A DNA stretch of 64,000 nucleotides, taken from Hemerocallis citrina. Lineage: Eukaryota; Streptophyta; Magnoliopsida; Asparagales; Asphodelaceae. Under the pieces are notes generated by a model. It was not told the DNA's origin. It saw only the letters and a program-made list of their open reading frames with translations, and ran no database searches. The stretch is from contig CM030362.1 in assembly GCA_017893485.1 (NCBI GenBank), positions 35,595,565-35,659,564 on the forward strand. The letters are read 5' to 3'. The translations under genes and the position numbers were made by a program. This document shows, piece by piece, positions 55,551 to 64,000 of this stretch. Numbering within the stretch: position 1 is the first letter of the stretch; each line of letters begins with the position of its first letter.

Positions 55551-55760
55551 AAGAAGGACGCGTATGGTGCTTTTCATGCCAAGTTGGAAGCACAGTGCCG
55601 TGTCTCACTTGGTTGGTTAGAAGAGGAACACGTACAGTGCTTTTCATGCCGAGTTGGAAGCACAGCGCCGTGTCTCACTTGTTTGGTTAGAAGAGGGACA
55701 CATACGGTGCTTTTCATGTCGAGTTGAAAGCACAGTGGTATGTCCCACTTGTTGGTTAAG
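55551..55760 (+). repeat. Tandem repeat in the giant LTR (70 bp x3)
   Basis: Three units start at 55551, 55621 and 55691. Each contains GTGCTTTTCATGCC and GTTGGAAGCACAG, which are partly complementary. A diverged relative lies at about 55915-55970. Confidence 0.85.
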
Positions 55761-56853
55761 GGTTAGTGACATCGTTAGGGTAATAACAGTTACTAAACTA
55801 TTTTTATCTATAAATTGCCAAAGGGTGAGAGTTGGTGTCAGGGGTGATACCCTATAATCCAACCTCTCCTATAGGCTGACACTAGGTGGTGTTATCGGGA
55901 TGTATTCTCCTGTTAAAGGAATACGGGCGGTGCTTTTTCACGACAAGTTGGGAGCACGGGTTTCGTATCTTGATTGTTAATTCCTGAATGTACCATGATA
56001 AGAACGAGAGGGTTCCTAGGGAAATAGACCCTACGATCCCGGCAGGTTCTATGCCTTCTCATGACGAGTTGAGAGCACGGAAGAAGGTTGACAAGTATCT
56101 TGTAGTTCGTGTTGGCTTTTGGTGTGAGGTCCGGTACGCCGGGCAATAGTCACCAGTCATGTAGTATAATATCAGGAACAGGATGGGTACAAGAGTAGAA
56201 CTCATAGCGCGGGTTCAAATCCCTATATGGAGAAAACGGCTTGAGATGGGGCGTATGTAGTATGGGATGCATACTGTTCCGGAGACTTGTTTGCATTAGA
56301 ATAAGAGCATCTTAGCTTAGTTAATATTACATTAGATTCTAGTCATAGCACTCACGAACACTTCAACTACACCGACACAATTGTCATGTTTCTGTATGTT
56401 GTTTTGGGAGATTCGCTGCTATGTTATCAGCCTTAAAGCGTCAGTGAATACTGACGTCCCCACTTCAATAGGTACTGGATCGCAAAAGTACAGGTGCGAG
56501 ATTCAGGAGGACTCAAGGCAAAGAAAGCGAGGAGTTGATATCTTTTTAAGTTCCGCTGTAATATTTACGTTGATTATCTATTAGTTGAGAAGTACCCAAG
56601 TGAGGATTACCAAGTGTTGTTCTTCATTCATTGTACTCTGATGTAATTTGTTGAAAGTGTAATACTTGGAATTGTACAGGCAGTATAGTAACACTATTAT
56701 GTATTGCAGTTGTATAACATTCAGACCTGTAATACATTGGGTGTTGAATAAAAAGTTTTAAATTCTCCTGTTTTTCTGTGTATTGTGACTAATTGATGAA
56801 AAGATTCTGGCTCGTGTCACGGTTTCCCAGTATAAGGAAATCGGGGCATTACA

Positions 56854-59152
56854 GAATATACCCAAACCGTGAACATATCGCTTCCCATGCGCACTTCGCT
56901 TTAGTACACTCAAATAACAAATGTTTGGTATCTTCGTCGTCTCTCTCACATTCCCCGCACTTGGTATCAATCTGCATCCTTCTTTTTTGCAAATTGATCT
57001 TTGACAGGATTGCGTCATTCATCACCAGCCAGACAAAGATTTTAACCTTCAAAGGTACTGAAAGCGTCCAAATAATCTTAGCGTCCTTACATCTCAATCC
57101 TCCATCGTTAATCCATGTGTACATCGAAGACACGGAGAAATCCCCCGAAGACTCAAGCATCCATTCTCTACTATCCTCGGTGGTGTTGTTGTACCTACCT
57201 TCTTCCCTGATGAAAATATTCAGATTATTAAGGTTCGCTAATTGACCCTGCGAAACCTGTCCCATAATATCCAGTTTCAGTCTTTTGTTGGACCACACAT
57301 CCGACACCATCGTATCTATCTTGATTGTCGCCTCAGCTGCTTCGGGGAATAGACATGACAAACTAACGTCGCCGCACCACCTATCCTGCCAAAATCTTGT
57401 ATCCTTCCCATTCCCGATCTTGCATCTTGTACTAGCGTGGAACATGTGCCCCACCTTCGCCACTCCCTTCCAAAGCGCTGAACATTTACCGAATGAACTT
57501 TTCCCTCCGAATCGATAGAATTTCCTGCTCCTATACCTCGCGAAAGACTTGCACCACCAATTGTTTCGGCACCTCCTCATCTTCCACCACCACTTACAAA
57601 GCAAAGCCTTGTTCATGTCCCTCAGGTTCAAAATTCCCAAACCGCCATATTCTCTCCTTTTGCAAACTCTGCCCCACTTTACCAATGGCACCCCTTTATT
57701 CGATTCGTTAGCTCCCTTCCATAAAAACCTTCTTCTGCTCTTATCGATTCTTTGGATCACCCACTGCGGCATCTCGTAAATAGACATTAGGTACGTCGGT
57801 TGACTGCTCAAAACCGAGTTTAACAACGTGATTCTACTGCCTAGCATAAGGAATTTCCCCTTCCAACTAGCCAACTTCTTGTCAATCCTTTCGATCAGTG
57901 GGCTCCAGTCCTCTCTTTGCAGGGCCCCTGGTCTAATAGGGATACCAAGATAAACCAGAGGAAAAGCTCAGATGTCACACCCAAAGTATTGCACGATCGA
58001 CTCGATGGGAATGGATAGCCGGTCGCTGATCGGAAGTACACATGTCTTAAGAAGATTCACTTTCAACCCCGACCAGGCTCCGAAGCACTGCAGTGCCAAT
58101 CTTATCGCCCCCATATATTCCTCTTTTTCCGCCCCTAACAGCAGCGTGTCATCCGCGTATTGGAGGATTGATATAGTTTGAGGAACTCCCTTAACTTTGA
58201 TTCCCTTGATAATCCCTCAATCCCTACCCCTAGAGATCATTTCTGCCAACCCGTCTGCTACTATGGCGAATAGTAGTGATGACAATGGATCTCCCTGCCT
58301 AAGACCCCTCTTACATCTAATTTCCTTACCCAGCCTTGAATTGACTTGAATCAAGGACTTTCCCCCGTGAATGCATTTTGAAATCCAAGATATCCACTTA
58401 TTGCCAAACCCCTTGAGTTTAAGCGCTTCGTCTACGCAGTCCCATTCGATCGAATCGTAGGCTTTTTCGAAGTCTATCTTCAAGAGGAAACCGTCCGCCT
58501 TATCCTTATGCCCTCTAAACACCACATCGTGTGCCGAAGCCACACTATCCAATATGTCTCTCCCTTTGATAAATCCGCTTTGAGAGTCACCTACCATGTC
58601 GTTCATATGTGGCGACAGCCTTAGGGCCAACACTTTGGTGATGATCTTGAAAGACCCGTTTAACAGACTAATTGGCCTGAAGTCGTCAACCCCGGTTGCC
58701 TCTTTCTTTTTCGGAATCAGGACAACGTTCGCGTAGTTGAACCTACCCAGATCCGCACTACCATTGTAAAATTCCTCGAAGATTCCCATCAGATCAAATC
58801 TAATGATATCCCAGTAGTAGCTATAGAAAAAGATTGGAAGGCCATCGGGCCCCGGTGCCTTTTCCTGTCCCAAATTCTTCACTTCCTCTTCTTCCGTAAA
58901 ACTCCCTTCTATACCTTCGCTCCCGTCGATTCTCGACGAGGCCCACATGTCTGGTGAGAGGTTTGTCCTACGAACGTTGCTAACTCCGAATAGGTTCTTG
59001 AACCTATTGTCGAATTCCTGCCTAATAATATCATCGTTCTCTGTCCAGGACCCGTCAATCATAAGACCGCCAATATGATTCTGTCTTCTCCTTCCGTTCG
59101 CCACTTTATGGAAAAAATTTGTGTTCGCATCACCCTCTCTTAGCCACTGCAT
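56854..59152 (-). pseudogene. LINE B reverse transcriptase and zf-RVT
   Basis: Frame 59152-58217 carries NYANVVLIPKKKEATGVDDF, QSGFIKGRDI, LLKIDFEKAYDSIEWD and RGLRQGDPLSSLLF. The catalytic YADD is at 58148-58159, between this frame and frame 57874-56849, which continues with the thumb and zf-RVT region (SVPLKVKIFVWLVMNDAIL, CGECERDDEDTKHLLFECT). The stops near 58217 and 57960 are the main breaks. The last codons end at the solo LTR junction at 56853. Confidence 0.9.
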
Positions 59153-59419
59153 CCTAGCGCGCTATTTCCAATATTGTTCCTCCATATCACCAGTGAGTTT
59201 TATCTGACCTCTAAGATTCATGAGTTCGTCGATCTCAACCTCTGAAAGGTCCCTCCCCTCTTGCATAACTTCTAACTCTGCCACTTTTAGACCGAGCTCT
59301 TGTAGTCTTTCCTTGTTGGCTCCAAATTCTATCTTCGCCCACTCCCTGATCCATTTACGTAATCTCCTCGTCTTCTCGATCCAAACCCCTACAGCGAATA
59401 CCTCCGTGGTACTGGTCCC

Positions 59420-60214
59420 CTAGGAGTCCTGAATAACTTGCCGAATATTAGAAAACAAAATCCAAGCTTTCTCGAACCTGAAAGGAAACTGTCGAAAGAT
59501 ATACCCTTCTCCACAATCTAACAATAGTGGAAGATGGTCTGAAGTGAAACGAATAATCGTCTTTACTTTGGCCAACGGGAATACGTCCTCCCAGTCCGAG
59601 GAGACGAGAATCCTATCTAGCTTAGCTAACGTGGGTCTGGCTTGCATATTAGACCAAGTAAACTTCCTATCTGACTGTTCCATCTCCATCAGCTCTAGTT
59701 CGTCAATGATCGAGTTGAAGCTATCTAGCTCCGGTCTACTGGGGCCTCTACCCCCGTGCTCGTGACTATATCTGGTGATGTTAAAATCTCCATCCAGCAC
59801 CCAAGGGTCTGACCACTCATGCCCGATATCTCTCAACTCATCCCAGAATCGACCTCTCCTTCTGGAGTCATACGGTCCATAAACCGTAGTCACTAAGTGG
59901 ATCCAATCATCCCTTTTCCTTCTTATTCTAATAGATACCGAGAATTCCCCTATCTTGTGTTGCAGAACTTCGAACGTTTTTAAATCCACTCCTAATGCGA
60001 TGCCCCCTGAATAACCAACCGCGGGTTTGAATCCCCAGTCAAAGTCCTTAGCCCATGACGGACTTTGGAATTCATCAACGGATGGGACCTCTATCCTACT
60101 CTCTTGGAACCCACAAATAGTAGGCCTACATCTACCCACAGTATTGTTAATAAGACTCTTTTTACACTTTTGACGCATGCCCCTCACATTCCAGAAGATG
60201 TACGACATAAACAC
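59420..60214 (-). pseudogene. LINE B ORF2 endonuclease
   Basis: A 264-codon frame holds the whole APE-type endonuclease: ISYIFWNVRGM-like start (FWNVRGM), ICGFQESRIE, TTVYGPYDSRRRG, VLDGDFNITR, WSNMQARPTLAKLDRILVS and FTSDHLPLLLDCG. The metal-binding Glu and the SDH motif are present. The frame stops at 59420, 90 codons before RT resumes. The enzyme would cut target DNA to prime reverse transcription. Confidence 0.9.
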
Positions 60215-60391
60215 ACAATGATACGCCTATCTACCCCTCCCAGACAAGGAACCCTACTAAAAAGGATTAACCCCCTAAATGCACTCTCTATTCCTAAGTG
60301 CATTTTGAACCTGCTCAGAATTGCTCGAACCCATATCTAGCCCGTACAAACTAGTGAAGTAGATAAGGGACTCATCACTAAGTAAATTTAA

Positions 60392-62580
60392 TCATGAAAA
60401 ATTCATCTCAAAATTACCTCCACAAGCTGAGTCTGGTTCCTTTCCTTTTGCCGCCGCCCTGATTAAGTCCTCCTCACTCGGTCCTTGCATTCCCCATTTA
60501 TCCAATTGCCTCTTGCTTTTCCTTGGGAGCTCCATATCCTTTTTGCCAGTACTCCCCAATAGTGTTACTCCCCCCTGTTTCTCCTCCTCATCGACGTCAG
60601 TAATAGAAATCAAGTATCATCTCGTATTCCCTCTAATGCCGCAATCATCTCGTGATCTTCCTGAATAAATACAGTGGGCTCCCTGTTCTCTATGAACAGT
60701 GCATCCTCTATCATGTTCTCCCCTTCTTCGGAGTGCTGTTGTGTGTTAAATCCCATTCCCCCGCCAAGCTGATCCTCATTGCAACTCGGCTTCGGTTCCC
60801 CTACACAGATAGAAGGAAGCGCAACACTACAGCCCGGCCTGTCTAGCCCACTAGGCCCATGGGCTGCCCTAGTTGACAGAATTGCTTTTAAAACTAGACG
60901 AATGGAGCCCTCGACTTCCTTCTTCGAAAAGGACAGCGGACCCCTTACTTCACTCCTTAAACCTCTTCCCTCGAGCGCCGCATCTGACCCATGATTCTTA
61001 AGGATCCCATGATTTAGGGAGGTCAAATCGCCCATCTTATCGCCGCTCGAACGTCTGTTTCCTGCGCCGCAGAACACCTCACGTGCTGTCTCCCCAACAG
61101 CAATAGCTCCCCCGTAGGCACGTGCTATGGTCAGGTCCTTACACCCCCAGTGATTTGGACGTGCGCGATTGAAGCGATGCTCATCGAAGGGTGGAGATAC
61201 GTCCTTGGCTTTGAAGGAAAATGGACGATCGCGATTAGATGCTCCCCAATCCAACAGTCGGTGTACTTCTTCCACCTCACGTTCGTCCCCAACCTCCAGA
61301 CCCTCATCTTCCTCGCGCGTTTGCTGCCCTCTGAAAGATACCGATTTCCTTGCCTCAGAAATAACTTTCACTTCGAACCTCTCTTCCTCAAAATCGATGG
61401 TAATCATGGACGGGATGTCGTGTTTGTACACAACACCTACTCAAATTCTCGCAAACTCGATATTGGAGTGAGCAAGAGTCCCCCTATCGATGTCTAGCAC
61501 CATACCAAAGCTTCTCACGGCGTCTTGGAAGCCCGAACGAACCCAGCATTGATATGGCAAGTTAAATAATCGTATCCAAATGGAGAAGAGAGATTGCACG
61601 TTTAACGCGCCTTCGATGCGAGACCAATGCCTGAAGGTGACGTAAAATTCCATTCCATCGCTCCCTCTTCCCTCCAACCCTTTCAAGAGAAGGACCTCTG
61701 CCAATCTGTTTTCTTCCTTGCAGTGTAAAAGAAAGTTGCTCGACGCCATCGCGTTCGCCTCCCATTTTTCATTCGTAGATGGCGTGGTCGCAGCGTTGAG
61801 AAGGTCATTGATGTCTGTGCACGTGGGATGCCCAGTGTGAGCTTTCACTAGCAAGCAGTTGTTGTATTTCCTCTCGACTTCCGCCATGATCGGCGTTGGC
61901 GTAATCTTTGCCAGCGCTGGTTTCCTCCTCCCTGCCGAACTCTCTTCGGTTTTGCTGAAGACCGAGTTAAGCGACGCTGCTAACGGAGAAGCTGGCTTCT
62001 CGGAGTGACTGATAGTCTTGCCGTGTGGACAGCCAGTGGAAATGTGGCCCGATCTCTTACAACTGAAGCAAAACCAATCGTTGTTGTAGCGACTGATCGA
62101 ATGCCCTCGTTGAGCGCACTTGTGACAAAGTTGCCTACCGGCGACCCCGTTACCTCCCGACGAGCCCCTACTTCTCTTACTATCATCTCCACCATCTCTA
62201 ACTCTGCTCTTCTTTGTTTTGACAAGAACCTAATGTCCCTCTTCATCCTCCTTTGTGATCTCTCTCCTCTCCGGCGAACGTTCGGGACGATGGGTTCGAT
62301 ACCCCTCGTCTCTACGCCATTCCCCCCTAGCGACTTCCGCATAGGTCCTTGACTGAACATCTACAATGTTGCGGTTGAACACTCTGGTCTTTGGAGCCCT
62401 ATCTAGCTCTCTCGAACGATCTCTATGATCAGTTCGAAGGGGCCTTGATCTCGGCTCTAACTGCCCCCTCTCCCTTTCCGCTTCCTCTTCCTGATGAGCG
62501 CGCCTTTTGTCCGCCCCTCCCACTCTCTCTACTTCTCTACCTTTCTTTGGCATCGCTGCTCCTTTGTCCGCCCCTCCCAC
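60392..62580 (-). pseudogene. LINE B ORF1 (gag-like, CCHC and DUF4283)
   Basis: One frame runs from about 62580 to 60610 with in-frame stops at 62230 and 61441; a frameshift near 60610 moves the last 70 codons to frame 60613-60392. The N-terminus is highly charged. It is followed by CHKCAQRGHS (partial) and a clean CCHC knuckle CFSCKRSGHISTGC (about 62075-62030), then a DUF4283-type domain (about 61887-61441, SNFLLHCKEENRLAEVLL, FYVTFRHWS, LFSIWIRLFNLPYQCWV). This order differs from retroviral Gag but is usual in plant L1 ORF1, an RNA-binding protein. The end KSKRQLDKWG matches LINE A. Confidence 0.85.
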
Positions 62581-62612
62581 TCTCTCTACTTCTCTACCTT
62601 TAGCATCTTACT
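62505..62612 (-). repeat. Tandem duplication at the LINE B 5' end
   Basis: TTTGTCCGCCCCTCCCACTC and the following CTCTACTTCTCTACCTTT occur twice (about 62508-62550 and 62570-62603), period about 62 bp. Repeated 5' ends occur in LINEs with tandem promoter units, but a local duplication explains it as well. Confidence 0.7.
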
Positions 62613-63013
62613 TTTAGCATTGTTGAAGATCATCTTCTATAATGTTTAGACAAGTTTCATTGACAAAATTATTCATGATACCAATTGTACTATTTCTACG
62701 AAAGACAATCATTTAGGATGATATACTACTTGGATCAAATTGGAGCTACTCTTCTCCACAACTTGCTTCCAGGAAAAAAAGAAATATCTACAGAATATAA
62801 TTCAGGAACATACAGATTTAAGTAAATCGAAGCGAATAACTGACATAAGAATAAATTAATGAATTGTATTATAACACTATAAGCATTACTCTATAATAAT
62901 GGATAAGGTTTCCAAACTGATGATTCCCACATTGTTCACATTGAGGATACCTACTAATATTCATGCCTGGCCTTAGAGCATCCACAGTCGTGTGAGGTCT
63001 AATATGCATATTA
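62613..63013. other. Intergenic DNA, no gene recognised
   Basis: AT-rich. TTAGAGCATCCACAGTCGTG at 62973-62992 resembles the terminal repeat of the PIF MITE family next to it and may be the end of an older copy. Confidence 0.5.
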
Positions 63014-63616
63014 GAGCATCTGTAGTCGTTGGCTATTTTTTCAATTTTTCCAAAAATGAGAAAAGAATCGCTGTAGTCGTTGGCCAAAAATCCAAAATTT
63101 GGATTTTTTGTGAACAGTAGACTGCAAATATGGCAGAAGATTTGGGATTTTGAAAAATATAGCAAACGGAAGACAATTTATCGTCTGTTGCATCGGACGG
63201 GAAAAAAAAATTGTTAGAGAGATTTTTACTATTCTGAAAAGTATTGGACGAAAATTATTCTTCCGTCCCAAAAAGATTAAATCGAAGGACGGAAAAAGAT
63301 TTCCCGTCCGATCAAAAAAAATTATAAAAAAAACCTCCTCATTCCTAGGACAGAGAAAGGTTTCCCGTCCCACAACTTTTTGTTTGATTTTTTTAAAAAA
63401 AAATGGATTGACAGGAATTCTTTTCCCGTCTGTTCAAATATTTTTATTTTTATTTTTATTTTTATTTTTACTTCAGACGAAAAATCGTCTTTCGTCTGAG
63501 AATTTGAAATTTCCGAACACCCATTTTTTGGCAATAACGACTGCAGCGCAAACCCATTTTTTCCAATTCTATTTGCCAAATACCCAAAATTTGGGTCAAT
63601 ACGACTACAGATGCTC
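63014..63616. mobile_element. PIF/Harbinger (Tourist-like) MITE, copy 3
   Basis: The 603-bp element begins GAGCATCTGTAGTCGTTGG and ends ACGACTACAGATGCTC, flanked by TTA on both sides (63011-63013, 63617-63619). It is the best preserved of the three copies. The interior has repeated ACGGG...CCCGT palindromic modules, for example GACGGAAAAAGATTTCCCGTC near 63288-63308. No transposase. Confidence 0.85.
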
Positions 63617-64000
63617 TTATACCTTAGGAATTTGAGTATTTTGCTATAGTCATCCAAAGGCAAAAAATGCATAATTTCGTCAAAAAGTGTTTGCCGGGGG
63701 GGGGGGGGAGGGGGGGGGGGGGGGTTTGAAATTTTTTGAAGCATTTTTATGTAAATGCGTGGGCCCCACATGAGGCGAAACATGATGTTTTGTCCCAGGT
63801 TTCTTAATTAAGGTCTTAATTAAGTAATTAATTACTAAACTTAATTAAATGACTAATTATTTAACTAAAATTCTAATTAAAATACTATAATTAAACTAAT
63901 TAACTACTGATTAAGAGGTTATGATTTGGGATTTTTTTTTCTTCCGGACGAAACATCATGTTTTGTCCAACCATTTAAAACTTAATTAAATAATCCGTCA
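63617..64000. repeat. G-rich tract and palindromic AT-rich end region
   Basis: A G tract interrupted by one A lies at 63696-63724. Further on, CGAAACATGATGTTTTGTCC (about 63776-63795) and CGAAACATCATGTTTTGTCC (about 63950-63969) frame a TTAATTAA-rich stretch. The words AAACATGATGTTT and AAACATCATGTTT are themselves nearly palindromic. No gene; a possible further MITE running off the right edge. Confidence 0.5.

Larger units (their letters stand above)
52219..56853 (+). mobile_element. Giant solo LTR (4.6 kb), probably Ty3/Gypsy
   Basis: The segment begins TGTAATATCCCGG and ends CGGGGCATTACA and is flanked by GAATA on both sides. No second LTR, primer site or gag/pol is inside, so it is a solo LTR left after recombination between two LTRs. 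CTATAAATACCCC near 52810 looks like a TATA box, giving plus orientation. AATAAA occurs near 56746. The interior has minisatellites (53959-54790, 55551-55760). The TGTAATATCCCG start and great length recall Tekay-type Gypsy elements. No frame inside has a recognised domain. Confidence 0.85.
51640..62612 (-). mobile_element. L1-type LINE B, nearly complete, split by a solo LTR
   Basis: The 3' end with its A-tail (T run 51640-51654) and last part are at 51640-52218. The rest lies at 56854-62612, on the far side of the solo LTR at 52219-56853. Duplicated GAATA at the break (52214-52218 and 56854-56858) shows the two parts were once joined. Total LINE length is about 6.3 kb. ORF1 (62580-60392) and ORF2 (60214 to about 51700) are both present with few breaks. 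A tandem duplication of about 60 bp (CCGCCCCTCCCACTCTCTC) marks the 5' end at 62505-62612. The flanking duplication of the LINE itself was not found. Confidence 0.88.

Noticed and set aside
1..64000. tRNA or rRNA genes, CRISPR arrays, bacterial operons
   Set aside because: None seen. The tRNA-like matches are primer-binding sites of retroelements, and the regular repeats are minisatellites without spacer structure.

Overview
The window is nuclear DNA of a flowering plant, most likely a eudicot. It is AT-rich, carries two recognisable host genes with plant-type structure (a WRKY50/51-like transcription factor and a PMI1-family chloroplast-movement gene), and the rest is mostly layered transposable elements. 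I cannot name the species.

Layout. 1-5320: the end of a minus-strand LTR element and a decayed Ty1/Copia copy. 5321-8300: small elements (helitron-like repeats, a 679-bp PIF/Harbinger MITE, a hairpin MITE, a 30-G tract). 8581-9651: three-exon group IIc WRKY gene. 9816-15260: minus-strand L1-type LINE ending about 165 bp after the WRKY stop. 15346-17479: plus-strand poly-A retroposon with a 17-bp target duplication, itself hit by a minus-strand retroposon. 18326-26922: hAT-like ends enclosing a nearly full-length endogenous caulimovirid of about 7.5 kb on the minus strand. 28193-28503: promoter-like tandem duplication. 28799-42756: Ty3/Gypsy chromovirus split inside integrase by an 8.6-kb non-autonomous LTR element (29833-38481, target duplication GATGT). 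43074-44713: miniature LTR element. 45506-48735: PMI1-like gene, minus strand. 48736-51600: intergenic DNA with a second PIF MITE and a 499-bp Helitron. 51640-62612: a nearly complete LINE split by a 4.6-kb solo LTR (52219-56853, target duplication GAATA). 63014-63616: third PIF MITE. The window ends in palindrome-rich AT DNA.

How it fits together. The order of events can be read from nesting: the chromovirus predates the element inside it, the right-hand LINE predates the solo LTR, and the plus-strand retroposon predates its inner insertion. The host genes sit in short gene islands between these blocks. The most unusual item is the endogenous pararetrovirus. It places its coat-protein region before its movement protein, and it carries two separate complete-looking retropepsin (DTGA) domains, one at the end of the movement-protein frame and one at the start of the RT frame. 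Its two main frames are broken only by in-frame stop codons, which suggests a fairly young integration.
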